From: Candidatus Woesearchaeota archaeon
GTDB lineage: Archaea; Nanobdellota; Nanobdellia; Woesearchaeales; JACJVV01
Assembly: GCA_020637495.1 (NCBI GenBank)
Contig: JACJVV010000002.1
Span: forward strand, 248,001 to 312,000
DNA: 64,000 nucleotides
Direction of reading: 5' to 3'
The translations under genes were made by a program, and so were the position numbers. Positions 38,797 through 48,019 of the stretch are shown piece after piece (within the stretch, counting starts at the first letter, position 1; each line of letters begins with the position of its first letter). Below the pieces are notes generated by a model. It was given only the letters and a program-made list of their open reading frames with translations, was not told the DNA's origin and made no database searches.

Positions 38797-40277
38797 GAAA
38801 TCAAAAAGTATTGATAAGGAAGTATTTCCAGGAGAATAGCCTGGTCCAGGCAAATATTGAGTCATTCAACCAATTTATTGACGTCGAGCTCAAGAAGATA
38901 ATCGAAGAGAATAGGGAGATAGAGCCAACAATCATCCCTCAGAATGTAGACGACTTCAAGATAAAGCTTGACAGGATATACATCTCAAAACCTGAGATAA
39001 TCGAGGCTGATGGGTCAAAGAGAGAGATCAAGCCAGTCGAAGCAAGACTGAGGAAGATGACTTATGCAGCACCTATGTATATAGAGATTTCTGCTCACAT
39101 AAACGGAGTTCAGCGTGAAGCGTTCACATCACAGATCGCTTCTATCCCTATAATGCTCAAAAGCAAGTACTGCTACCTGAACAAGAAGTCAAGGGATGAA
39201 CTGATAAAGGAAGGAGAGGATCCAGACGACCCAGGTGGATATTTCATAGTCAATGGAAGCGAGAAGATTCTTATTGCAGTCGAGGACCTTGCGGCAAATA
39301 ACCTGATAATCGAACCTTCAGACAAGGATTCAAGATCAATGACCTCTAAGATGTTCTCAGAGAAAGGATCATTCAAGATACCTCATACAATAGAGAAAGA
39401 GAAGAACGGCATCTATACCATCACTTTCACAAGGGTTAAGAAGATACCTGTCGTGCTTCTTGTCAAGGCCTTAGGGATGCTCAAGGACGAAGAGATCATG
39501 AAAGGCATCTCAACGAAGCATCAATACGATGAAGCATTGGTGAATCTTTATGAGTTCGTAGATGTAAAATCTGCAGAGGATGCACTTGATCTTGTCGCAA
39601 AGAAGATAGGCATAACGCAATCAAAGGAAGTCAGGCTGCAACGTATGTACGAGATCCTAGACAAATACCTGCTTCCTAATATAGGGACAGAGCCAGAGGA
39701 TAGGCAAGTAAAGGCATTCAATCTTCTGAAGATGCTCAACAGGCAGATACTTACAGCAAGAGGCATATGCCCTACTGATGACAAGGACCATTATGAGAAC
39801 AAGAGGCTCAAGCTTAGCGGTGACCTGCTCGCTGACCTTCTACGTGTCAACATAAAGGTATTGATTGGTGATCTCCTATACAACTTCCAGAGGATAGTCA
39901 AGAGAGGAAAATTCCCATCAATCAAAGTTATCATAAGAGACAAGCTTCTCACATCAAGGATATACTCCTCAATGGCAACAGGGAACTGGGTCGGAGGAAG
40001 GAAAGGTATATCACAGAGGATCCAAAGGATCAACTATCTTGATACCCTTTCACATCTACAACGAGTAGTCAGTCCATTGTCCACGACGCAAGAGAATTTC
40101 CTTGCAAGGGAACTACACCCTACACATTATGGAAGACTATGTCCTATAGAGACTCCTGAAGGTACAAACATCGGCCTGAGGAAGAACATGTCCCTGACGA
40201 CACACATTTCAACATATACTGATGAACAAGAAGTCCTTAAGCAATTGAAGAACTTAGGGCTCAAAGCAATAAGGTGA
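38793..40277 (+). CDS. rpoB2: RNA polymerase subunit B'' (N-terminal half of B)
   Basis: A 494-residue protein covering the protrusion, lobe and early fork of the beta-like subunit. SFNQFIDVELKKIIEENREIEP near the N-terminus, then the external region and GNWVGGRKGISQRIQRINYLDTLSHLQRVVSPL and LARELHPTHYGRLCPIETPEG near the end, are hallmark segments. The chain ends shortly after GTNIGLRKNMSLTT, the standard split point in archaea with a divided rpoB. It overlaps rpoH; the stop is followed at once by rpoB1. Confidence 0.95.
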   Translation: MRNQKVLIRKYFQENSLVQANIESFNQFIDVELKKIIEENREIEPTIIPQNVDDFKIKLDRIYISKPEIIEADGSKREIKPVEARLRKMTYAAPMYIEISAHINGVQREAFTSQIASIPIMLKSKYCYLNKKSRDELIKEGEDPDDPGGYFIVNGSEKILIAVEDLAANNLIIEPSDKDSRSMTSKMFSEKGSFKIPHTIEKEKNGIYTITFTRVKKIPVVLLVKALGMLKDEEIMKGISTKHQYDEALVNLYEFVDVKSAEDALDLVAKKIGITQSKEVRLQRMYEILDKYLLPNIGTEPEDRQVKAFNLLKMLNRQILTARGICPTDDKDHYENKRLKLSGDLLADLLRVNIKVLIGDLLYNFQRIVKRGKFPSIKVIIRDKLLTSRIYSSMATGNWVGGRKGISQRIQRINYLDTLSHLQRVVSPLSTTQENFLARELHPTHYGRLCPIETPEGTNIGLRKNMSLTTHISTYTDEQEVLKQLKNLGLKAIR

Positions 40278-40282
40278 TACTC

Positions 40283-42085
40283 ATGACAGAAGTTTATCTT
40301 AACGGAATCTATGCAGGAGAAGTCGAGGATGCGAATGAATTCATCCAACAGCTCAGGAATGAGAGAAGGAAAGGGATACTCTCAAACAATATCAATTTCA
40401 AGTACAAGGAGAATGAGGACGGCATTTATGTGGAATCATCTCCTGGAAGAGCAAGAAGGCCCTTAGTTATTGTCAAGGACGGCAAATCAAGCCTTACTGA
40501 TGCGCACATAAAGCAGCTACAGAAGAATGAGCTGACATGGAAAGACCTGGTCGAGCAGGGTGTTCTTGAATATATCGATGCTGGTGAAGAAGAATCTACA
40601 ATGATCGCACTAAGGGAAGAAGATATAACTCCTGAGCATACACATGTCGAGATCTCACCTATGCTTATGCTGGGATTATGCACATCGCTTGTGCCATTCT
40701 CAGAATATTGCCCTTCATCACGTATCAACGGAGGGAGCAAGAACCAGAAGCAAGCTTTAGGATTCTACATCGCAAACTATCCGATAAGGATGGATATGGA
40801 TGTATCATTGCTGAACAGCCCTCAGAAACCTATCGTCCAGACGATAATGCATGATATTAGCGAATACAACAAGCATCCTTCAGGACAGAATGTCGTCGTA
40901 GCGATAATGAGCTACAAAGGTTACAACATGGACGACAGCGTAATCATTAATCAAGGTTCCATCCAGAGAGGATATGGAAGATCAACATATTACAGGCCTG
41001 CAGTTGCAGAGCAATTAAGATATAGCGGTGGTCTTGTCGATGAGATAGGTATACCTGACAAGGATGTCAAGGGCTACAAATCAGAGAAGGATTACAGGCT
41101 ACTAGAAGACGATGGCATCATCTCATCCGAGACAACAGTTTCTGAAGATGATGTGCTTATAGGAAAGACATCACCTCCTAGATTCTTGAGTAGCATGGAT
41201 GAATATAATCTTGCTGTGAACCTTAGAAGGGAAAGCAGCATATCAATGAAGCACGGAGAGAAAGGTGTTATTGATTTTGTTCTAGTCACAGAGAATAGTG
41301 AAGGAAATAAGCAGGTCCAGGTTAGGATAAGAGAGACAAAGATCCCAGAGATAGGTGATAAGTTCACCTCAAGATACGGACAGAAGGGAGTAATCGGACT
41401 GATAGTCCCTCATCAGGATATGCCATTCTCATCAAGCGGAATGATTCCTGACTTGATCTTCTCACCGCACGGTATCCCATCCAGGATGACAGTTGCTCAC
41501 TTGCTTGAGAGCGTCGCTGGAAAAGTTGGAGCCCTTAGCGGCAGATACATAGATGGTACTGTCTTTGACGGAGAGAAAGAATTCGACCTGAGAGATGAAT
41601 TGCTGAGGCATGGCTTCAGGGAGAATGGTACTGAACTTATGTACAATGGTATAACAGGAGAAGCTTTCGAAGTGAAAGTGTTCATCGGAAGCCAGTATTA
41701 CATGAAACTTAAGCACATGGTATCAAACAAGATGCACTCAAGAGCAAGAGGACCAATACAGCTCCTCACAAGACAGCCTACTGAAGGTAGAGCCAAAGAA
41801 GGAGGTCTTAGGCTTGGAGAGATGGAGAAGGATACATTCGTCGCTCACGGTGCATCACTGTTGCTCAAGGAAAGGTTTGATTCAGACAGGACAATACTTC
41901 CTGTATGCGAAGGGTCAGGACTCCTTGCAGTGCATGATACATTCAGGAACAAGAAATTCTCCCAGATACTAGGAGAAGGCGCAGAGATTAATGATATAGA
42001 GATGAGTTATGCGTTCAAGCTTTTCCTCGACGAGTTGAAAAGCCTGGGAATATACCCTAAGCTTGTGCTGAAGAACAAGTATTGA
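40283..42085 (+). CDS. rpoB1: RNA polymerase subunit B' (C-terminal half of B)
   Basis: A 600-residue protein. ATG 40283 is preferred over GTG 40274 because GGTGAT is just upstream. It includes SPMLMLGLCTSLVPFSEYCPSSR, YKGYNMDDSVIINQGSIQRG (active-site region with DD), KIPEIGDKFTSRYGQKGVIG, PDLIFSPHGIPSRMT and GLRLGEMEKDTFVAHGAS, all core motifs. Near the C-terminus the usual four-Cys zinc site is eroded: VCEGSG (Cys542, Ser545) replaces CxxC, and the second pair has become NKKFSQILGEG with no Cys. The rest of the clamp end (SYAFKLFLDELKSLGIYP) is normal. Confidence 0.95.
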   Translation: MTEVYLNGIYAGEVEDANEFIQQLRNERRKGILSNNINFKYKENEDGIYVESSPGRARRPLVIVKDGKSSLTDAHIKQLQKNELTWKDLVEQGVLEYIDAGEEESTMIALREEDITPEHTHVEISPMLMLGLCTSLVPFSEYCPSSRINGGSKNQKQALGFYIANYPIRMDMDVSLLNSPQKPIVQTIMHDISEYNKHPSGQNVVVAIMSYKGYNMDDSVIINQGSIQRGYGRSTYYRPAVAEQLRYSGGLVDEIGIPDKDVKGYKSEKDYRLLEDDGIISSETTVSEDDVLIGKTSPPRFLSSMDEYNLAVNLRRESSISMKHGEKGVIDFVLVTENSEGNKQVQVRIRETKIPEIGDKFTSRYGQKGVIGLIVPHQDMPFSSSGMIPDLIFSPHGIPSRMTVAHLLESVAGKVGALSGRYIDGTVFDGEKEFDLRDELLRHGFRENGTELMYNGITGEAFEVKVFIGSQYYMKLKHMVSNKMHSRARGPIQLLTRQPTEGRAKEGGLRLGEMEKDTFVAHGASLLLKERFDSDRTILPVCEGSGLLAVHDTFRNKKFSQILGEGAEINDIEMSYAFKLFLDELKSLGIYPKLVLKNKY

Positions 42086-42114
42086 TCATATAATATAACT
42101 GAGGTTCACAAAAA

Positions 42115-44883
42115 ATGCCAGAAGAAATGGAAATCAAAAAAGACGAGATGCCTGAGACATCATCCGATGATGCAAAGGTAGATGAGACTACTCAAACAAA
42201 GGAGACAGCTGAAGAGAGCGAGAAGAAAGAGACAGCTGAGAAGCCTGAGAACGATGGATATGAACCAGGACATAGCTACGAAGACTTCGTGCACAAGGAA
42301 GTTAAAGAAATAGTATTCGGAGTCCTTTCACCTCAGATGATCAAGAAGATGGCTACTGTAAAGATAGTCACACCTGAGCTCTACGACAGGGAAGGTTACC
42401 CTGTAGATGGTGGCCTCATGGATGTCAAGATGGGTGTCATCGATCCTGGACTCAAATGCCCTATCGACGGTAAGAAATTGAAGGACTGCCCTGGCTATTT
42501 CGGATATATCGAACTGGCAAGACCGGTAATACACATCAATTTCGTCAAGTATGCTTATGATATTCTGAGGAGCACATGCAAAGAGTGCGGCAGGATCCTG
42601 CTTACAACGCAAAAGCTCAATAAGCTCAAATCTGATATAGACTTCATGCAGAAGAAAGAGGACTATGAAGGTATAAGGGCTCTCACAAAGAGCATCATGG
42701 TATCAGCAAGAGCTAAATCAACAACAAAATGCCCACACTGCAAAGCAAAGCAGGAGGGAGTAAAGCTTGAGAAGCCTACAACATTCATGGAGAATGAGAA
42801 GAGGCTATCACCAATTGAGGTAAGGACAAGGCTTGAGAAAGTGACGGATGACGATTGCTTCTTCTTCGGCCTTAACCCAAAGAGCATAAGACCTGAATGG
42901 ATGGTACTGACAATAATGCCAATACCACCGGTCACCATGAGACCGAGCATCACGCTTGAATCCGGTGAAAGATCAGAAGACGACCTGACACACAAGCTAG
43001 GAGACATCGTAAGGATCAACCAGCGTCTGTTTGAGAACATAAACGCAGGAGCTCCTGAGATAATCATCGAAGACTTATGGGACTTATTGCAATACCACAT
43101 AACGACATTCTTTGACAATAATATTCCGCAGATCCCTCCTGCAAGACATAGGAGCGGACAACCTCTCAAGACAATCACTGAGAGAGTATCAAGCAAGGAA
43201 GGAAGGATTAGGCATAACCTTGCAGGTAAGAGGACAAACTTCAGCGCAAGAACTGCAATCTCACCTGACCCTATGCTTGAGATCAACGAAGTAGGAGTAC
43301 CGCAACTAATCGCAATGAACCTTACTGTTCCTGAAAGGGTCACTGCAGCAAACATGGAATATCTGAAGCAGTATATCAAGCGTGGTCCTAAGGAATACCC
43401 TGGATGCAATTATATAATCAGGCCAGATGGAAGAAAGAAGAGGATTACAGATGAGACTCAAGAAGCATCTCTTGAAGAGCTTCAGCCAGGATACATCGTC
43501 GAGAGGCATCTTATGGACGGAGACATTGCCCTGTTCAACAGGCAGCCTTCATTGCACAGGATGTCAATGATGTGCCACAAGGTAAGAGTATTGCCAGGAA
43601 AGACATTGAGGCTAAATCCGGCAGTTTGCGTACCATATAACGCTGACTTCGACGGAGACGAGATGAACCTGCATATCCCTCAGACTGAAGAAGCAAGAGC
43701 AGAGGCTGAGATACTTATGCTTGTACAGACACAGATGATATCCCCTAGATACGGATTGTCAATCATCGGCTGCACACAGGACGCAATCTCTGGGAATTAT
43801 ATATTGACAAAAGGGTTGAAATTGAAATACAAGGATGCTGTTGACCTGCTATACAAGGCAGGGATCAAGGAATTCGGAAAGCTCCCTAAGAAGGAATGGG
43901 TAGATGGAAAAGAAGTCTTCAGCGTTCTTCTTCCTGATGATTTCAACTTCACGGGTCATTCAAAGATCAAGCCTGACCCATTGCCTAAGAAAGGCGAGAA
44001 ACATGATTATAATGTGATAATCGAAGACGGAAAGCTGATCTCTGGAGTAATGGACCAGGCAAACCTTGGAGAAGGTTCAGGTCTGCTTCTGAGAAATCTT
44101 TACAAGGTATATGGACCTGATAAGATGATCGAGTTCATGGGAAAGATATTCAGGCTAGGGATCGAAGTCCTATTGAAGACTGGATTCAGCGTCGGACTTT
44201 CACAGACTGATATGCCAAAGCTTGCACGTGAAGCTATTGATACTGAACTGACAGATGCTGTTACTGATGTCAATCAGATGATTGCAGATTTCCACGCAGA
44301 CAAGCTTGAGCCATATCCTGGAAGGAGTGTTGCAGAGACACTGGAACTGAACATCCTTGAGAGGCTTAATAGCGCAAGGAACAAGACAGGTAAGATTGTA
44401 CAGGATAGTGCGGACAAGTCAGCTAGCTTGATAGTCATGATAGATTCAGGAGCTCGTGGTAAGAACCTTAACCTTGCACAGATGTCAGCTTGCATTGGGC
44501 AACAGGCATTGCGTGGAAAGAGGATCGAGAAAGGATACCATGAGAGGACGCTTCCACATTTCAAGAAAGGAGAGCTCTCACCGAATGCAAGAGGATTCAT
44601 AAGGGACGGATTCAAGAAAGGAATGACTCCTCATGAATATTTCTTCGCTGCAATGACTGGAAGGGATAGCCTGATGGATACGGCATTGAGAACGCCTAAG
44701 TCCGGATACCTATACAGAAGGCTTGCTAACGCATTGCAGGATGTAAAGGTTGAGTATGATGATACAGTAAGGGATGCTGCAGAGAAGATCATCCAGTTCG
44801 AATACAGTGAGGATGGGATTGATGTATCCAAATCAGAAGGCGGAATAATCAACGTCGATAGAATCATTGAGGAGACAAAATAG
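42115..44883 (+). CDS. rpoA1: RNA polymerase subunit A' (large, N-terminal)
   Basis: A 922-residue protein with the Mg-binding YNADFDGDEMNLHIPQ, the GKRTNFSARTAISPDP and DIALFNRQPSLHRM motifs, and a GLSQTDMP-like funnel region. It carries an extra acidic N-terminus (residues 1-62, rich in Glu, Lys, Thr and Ser) before the normal VFGVLSPQMIKKM start. The first zinc site usually reads CxxC...CPGHFGHIEL. Here it is KCPIDG...DCPGYFGYIEL, so the second Cys is Asp118 and the His is Tyr128. The second zinc site (CKEC...CPHC) is intact. It sits in the standard operon between rpoB1 and rpoA2. Confidence 0.95.
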   Translation: MPEEMEIKKDEMPETSSDDAKVDETTQTKETAEESEKKETAEKPENDGYEPGHSYEDFVHKEVKEIVFGVLSPQMIKKMATVKIVTPELYDREGYPVDGGLMDVKMGVIDPGLKCPIDGKKLKDCPGYFGYIELARPVIHINFVKYAYDILRSTCKECGRILLTTQKLNKLKSDIDFMQKKEDYEGIRALTKSIMVSARAKSTTKCPHCKAKQEGVKLEKPTTFMENEKRLSPIEVRTRLEKVTDDDCFFFGLNPKSIRPEWMVLTIMPIPPVTMRPSITLESGERSEDDLTHKLGDIVRINQRLFENINAGAPEIIIEDLWDLLQYHITTFFDNNIPQIPPARHRSGQPLKTITERVSSKEGRIRHNLAGKRTNFSARTAISPDPMLEINEVGVPQLIAMNLTVPERVTAANMEYLKQYIKRGPKEYPGCNYIIRPDGRKKRITDETQEASLEELQPGYIVERHLMDGDIALFNRQPSLHRMSMMCHKVRVLPGKTLRLNPAVCVPYNADFDGDEMNLHIPQTEEARAEAEILMLVQTQMISPRYGLSIIGCTQDAISGNYILTKGLKLKYKDAVDLLYKAGIKEFGKLPKKEWVDGKEVFSVLLPDDFNFTGHSKIKPDPLPKKGEKHDYNVIIEDGKLISGVMDQANLGEGSGLLLRNLYKVYGPDKMIEFMGKIFRLGIEVLLKTGFSVGLSQTDMPKLAREAIDTELTDAVTDVNQMIADFHADKLEPYPGRSVAETLELNILERLNSARNKTGKIVQDSADKSASLIVMIDSGARGKNLNLAQMSACIGQQALRGKRIEKGYHERTLPHFKKGELSPNARGFIRDGFKKGMTPHEYFFAAMTGRDSLMDTALRTPKSGYLYRRLANALQDVKVEYDDTVRDAAEKIIQFEYSEDGIDVSKSEGGIINVDRIIEETK

Positions 44884-44894
44884 GAGGTTCCAAG

Positions 44895-46022
44895 ATGTCC
44901 ATTTACACAGAATTCAAAGACAAGATGCCAGCTTATCTGCTGGAAGAAGTTAAGAAGAAGGTACCTGATAATATTTCAGATAAGAGACTCAAGGCCATAC
45001 TTGAAAGGATAGCGGATGAGTACAAGAAGACAAAGGTAGAGCCTGGTGAATGTGTAGGCATAGTTGCTGCTGAATCTATCGGAGAACCTGGTACACAGAT
45101 GACATTGAACACGTTCCACTTCGCTGGAGTCGCAGAGATGAACGTCACTATGGGTCTTCCAAGGATAATAGAGATACTTGATGCGAAGAAGACATTGTCT
45201 TCCCCTATGACAGAGATATTCATCAAAAAAAGTGTCGCAAATGAGAAAAATGTCAGGGAATATGCTATTAGGATAGTGGAAAGGACGCTAGAGAGTGCTA
45301 TCGATAGCATAGAGATAAACATTACAGGACAAAGAATTGATCTTCAGCTGAAGAGCGACAAGCTCAAGGATTATGGCCTAACAAAAGGACAGATAATAAA
45401 ATTGCTCACAAAGAACTTGAAAGGGGTCACTGTCAAGGAAAAGGACGACATCATAACTGTCAGCCTCAAGACAAAGGAAAACCTGATAAATGATCTTTAT
45501 ACATACAAGGAGAAGATAAAAGGGATGTATATCTCAGGAGTCAAAGGACTCAAGCAGGTTCTTCCGGTCAGGAAGGATGATGAGTATATGATCCTAGCTT
45601 CTGGACTAAATCTAAGAGAGATACTTGAGCTAGATTTCGTAGATAGCGAAAGGACAAGATCAAATGATATCTATGAGATAAAAGAAGTTCTTGGAATTGA
45701 AGCTGCTAGACAAGCAATAATCAATGAAGTGTTCAAGGTTATCGAAGCACAAGGTCTAAACGTCGATATAAGGCACATCAAGCTCGTCGCTGACACCATG
45801 TGCCAGACTGGAGAGATAAAGGGTATAACAAGATTTGGAGTCGTAAACCAGAAAGCTTCAGTCCTTGCAAGAGCATCATTTGAGACGCCTATAAAGCACG
45901 TTATCGAAGCATCATTGCTAGGAGAGCGTGATGAATTGACATCCGTCGTCGAGAACGTAATGATCAACCAGCCTATACCAGTAGGCACTGGACTTCCTGG
46001 ACTGATCACAAAGGTGAAATAG
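44895..46022 (+). CDS. rpoA2: RNA polymerase subunit A'' (small, C-terminal)
   Basis: A 375-residue protein with the bridge-helix-following motifs GIVAAESIGEPGTQMTLNTFHFAGVAEMNVTMGLPRIIEILDA and ILDAKKTLSSPM. Later come the cleft and clamp segments, then FARASFETPIKHVIEASLLGERDEL-type motifs (ARASFETPIKHVIEA) and a GTGL end. It completes the A subunit. GGAGG precedes the ATG, 11 bases after the rpoA1 stop. No zinc site is expected here. Confidence 0.95.
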   Translation: MSIYTEFKDKMPAYLLEEVKKKVPDNISDKRLKAILERIADEYKKTKVEPGECVGIVAAESIGEPGTQMTLNTFHFAGVAEMNVTMGLPRIIEILDAKKTLSSPMTEIFIKKSVANEKNVREYAIRIVERTLESAIDSIEINITGQRIDLQLKSDKLKDYGLTKGQIIKLLTKNLKGVTVKEKDDIITVSLKTKENLINDLYTYKEKIKGMYISGVKGLKQVLPVRKDDEYMILASGLNLREILELDFVDSERTRSNDIYEIKEVLGIEAARQAIINEVFKVIEAQGLNVDIRHIKLVADTMCQTGEIKGITRFGVVNQKASVLARASFETPIKHVIEASLLGERDELTSVVENVMINQPIPVGTGLPGLITKVK

Positions 46023-46081
46023 ATTTATTTTTAATCAAGAGAAAGAATTATTACGCCGAGGCTAACTGCAACAAACAGTAA

Positions 46082-46093
46082 CCTTTAAAAAGG
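46082..46093 (+). promoter_or_regulatory. TATA box of the rpl30e operon
   Basis: CCTTTAAAAAGG is centred about 28 bases before ATG 46116, leaderless spacing. Confidence 0.55.
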
Positions 46094-46115
46094 GCCTATA
46101 ATTCACCGATATAAC

Positions 46116-46385
46116 ATGGCACAAACAACTGTCGATGAACTGAAAAAGCTGGCACAGAAAGAAACTATCGTGTTCGGCAGCAACGAAGTACTTAGGAAAC
46201 TCAAACGTGGCCAGATAAAGAAGATATTCTTGGCATCTAATGTCCCAGCTGATATTGAAGAAGACATAAGACATAATGCAGGAATTGCTAAAGTTGAGAT
46301 TGAAGTTGTAGGTATGCCTAACGACGAGTTTGGCATGGTTTTCAAGAGAGTTCATCCAGTATTGACTATGGGCATTGCTAAATGA
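46116..46385 (+). CDS. rpl30e: Ribosomal protein L30e
   Basis: An 89-residue member of the L7Ae/L30e RNA-binding family: TIVFGSNEVLRKLKRGQIKKIFLASNVPADIEEDI, then a C-terminal strand NDEFGMVFKRVHPVLTMGIAK. L30e binds kink-turns in 23S rRNA. The family normally has ~100 residues, so this is near the short end. It has its own TATA box. The stop overlaps the nusA start by 4 bases. In archaea rpl30e and nusA commonly follow the RNA polymerase genes. Confidence 0.9.
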   Translation: MAQTTVDELKKLAQKETIVFGSNEVLRKLKRGQIKKIFLASNVPADIEEDIRHNAGIAKVEIEVVGMPNDEFGMVFKRVHPVLTMGIAK

Positions 46386-46804
46386 CAACAAGAATAGTGT
46401 TTAACAATGACATAATCAAGTTTATGTCGATATTTCAGAATGTTACAAAGACATCTTTGAAAGATTGCATTGATTCCAACAGTAAGATGATATTTATTGT
46501 TGATGAGAACCAGGCTGGAAAAGCGATAGGGAAGAAAGGAGCCAACATCAAGAGGCTTGAGCAGAAATTCAAGAAGAAAGTGATGGTCGTTGAATACAGC
46601 AAAGACATATCGCAATTCATTAAGAATGTCATATATCCTAGCAAAGTCAAGGATATAACAGAAGAGGATGGCACATTCACAATAACTCCAATTGATACAT
46701 ATACAAGAGGTGTTATCATAGGGAGAAGTGCGGCTAACTTGAGAGAATTCGAGAGCATAGTCAAGAGATACTATCCGATAAAGGAACTCAAGGTCGCACA
46801 ATAA
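46382..46804 (+). CDS. nusA: Archaeal NusA-like transcription factor
   Basis: A 140-residue protein of two KH domains: FIVDENQAGKAIGKKGANIKRLEQKFKKKVMVVEY (GKxG) and TRGVIIGRSAANLREFESIV (second KH with GxxxxGRS). Archaeal NusA lacks the other bacterial domains. It binds RNA and probably helps transcription elongation or termination. It is translationally coupled to rpl30e and is followed by rps12. Confidence 0.93.
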   Translation: MTTRIVFNNDIIKFMSIFQNVTKTSLKDCIDSNSKMIFIVDENQAGKAIGKKGANIKRLEQKFKKKVMVVEYSKDISQFIKNVIYPSKVKDITEEDGTFTITPIDTYTRGVIIGRSAANLREFESIVKRYYPIKELKVAQ

Positions 46805-46863
46805 TGACAAATGATATCATTATAGCATGATATACAAAATAAAAGAGAGAATAACGATCAAAA

Positions 46864-47301
46864 ATGGTAAAGAAGACATCAGGAATGAACGCAGCTAAGA
46901 AGCTGGGGAAAAGAAGGAACAAATCACAGTGGTTGCACGCACCTTTCAAGAAGAAGACACTTGACCTTAGGACAAAGTCAGATCCATTAAGAGGATCATC
47001 ACAGGCTAAGGGAATAGTTCTTGAGAAGATCCAACTTGAGGCTAAGCAGCCAAACTCAGCTATGAGAAAATGCGTAAGGGTTCAGCTTGTCAAGAATGCA
47101 AAACAGGTTACAGCTTTCCTTCCTGGAGATGGAGCTACAAAGCTTTGTGATGAACACGATGAAGTTATCATCGAATGCATCGGCGGAAAGATGGGAAGAG
47201 CTAAAGGAGATATGCCAGGAGTAAGATGGCAGGTAATCAAGGTCAACGATCAGTCATTGAATGCATTAAGACGTGGAAAGATCGAGAAAGCACGTAAATA
47301 A
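46864..47301 (+). CDS. rps12: Ribosomal protein S12 (uS12)
   Basis: A 145-residue protein with the universally kept KQPNSAMRKCVRVQLVKNAKQVTAFLPGDG and EVIIECIGGKMGRAKGDMPGVRWQVIKV segments. It has the archaeal/eukaryal S23e-type N-terminus (AAKKLGKRRNKSQW). It sits at the decoding centre of the small subunit. It follows nusA after 59 bases, where a TATA-like ATACAAAATAAAAG may add a promoter. Confidence 0.95.
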   Translation: MVKKTSGMNAAKKLGKRRNKSQWLHAPFKKKTLDLRTKSDPLRGSSQAKGIVLEKIQLEAKQPNSAMRKCVRVQLVKNAKQVTAFLPGDGATKLCDEHDEVIIECIGGKMGRAKGDMPGVRWQVIKVNDQSLNALRRGKIEKARK

Positions 47302-47323
47302 ATAACAATACAAGGTATAAAAA

Positions 47324-47935
47324 ATGAGTACACAAAACGCAGAAATCAAGGTTTTCAACAAATATTCAGCAGATGGCATAAAAGTACAGGATCCAGGTCT
47401 TGTAAGATATATCAATCTTGAGCCAAGGATAGTCCCAAAGACAGGCGGAAAGAACATCGGTATAAGGTTCCATAAGTCAAAGACATTCATAGTGGAGAGG
47501 CTTATCAATAAGGTCATGACCTCTGGACACAAGTCTAAGAAACATACAAGGACTTCTGGACATATCACAGGAAAAGGTCAGACTGCCTATAATATTGTAG
47601 AGAAGGCATTTGAGATCATCGAACAGAAGACAAAGAAGAATCCGGTGATGGTGCTTGTCGAAGCAATTGAGAATGCTGCTCCAAGAGAGGAAGTCATAGC
47701 TATCGAATATGGTGGAGCAAGATATCCTAAGGCAGTAGAGATGGCACCTCAAAGAAGAGTTGATCACGTTCTAAGATTATTCACACAGTCTGCTTACAGC
47801 AAGAGTTTCAACAAGCCAAAAGCAATAGAGGTTGCTTTATCTGATGAGATAATAAACGCTTTCAACATGTCTCAGAACTCAGACGCTATCAGCAAGAAAC
47901 TAGAGCTTGAAAGACAGTCTGACGCAAGCAGGTAA
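47324..47935 (+). CDS. rps7: Ribosomal protein S7 (uS7)
   Basis: A 203-residue archaeal S7. FNKYSADGIKVQDPGLVRYI and the core VERLINKVMTSGHKSKKHT, followed by NPVMVLVEAIENAAPREEV and YPKAVEMAPQRRVDHVLRLFT are typical. S7 organises the head of the 30S subunit. After it, archaeal genomes normally carry EF-2 and EF-1A genes. Here an A/T-rich terminator and an unrelated convergent gene follow, so the cluster is broken. Confidence 0.95.
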   Translation: MSTQNAEIKVFNKYSADGIKVQDPGLVRYINLEPRIVPKTGGKNIGIRFHKSKTFIVERLINKVMTSGHKSKKHTRTSGHITGKGQTAYNIVEKAFEIIEQKTKKNPVMVLVEAIENAAPREEVIAIEYGGARYPKAVEMAPQRRVDHVLRLFTQSAYSKSFNKPKAIEVALSDEIINAFNMSQNSDAISKKLELERQSDASR

Positions 47936-47945
47936 GGATAATAAT

Positions 47946-47999
47946 TTATCATCTATTCTTAATTATTTTTATTCATTATTTATCTCTTTTTATTATACT
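47946..47999 (+). terminator. T-rich terminator after the ribosomal genes
   Basis: Several T-runs (TTTTTATT, CTCTTTTTATT) lie directly after rps7, typical of archaeal transcription ends. Confidence 0.5.
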
Positions 48000-48019
48000 T
48001 TAAGAAATAATATTTATTC

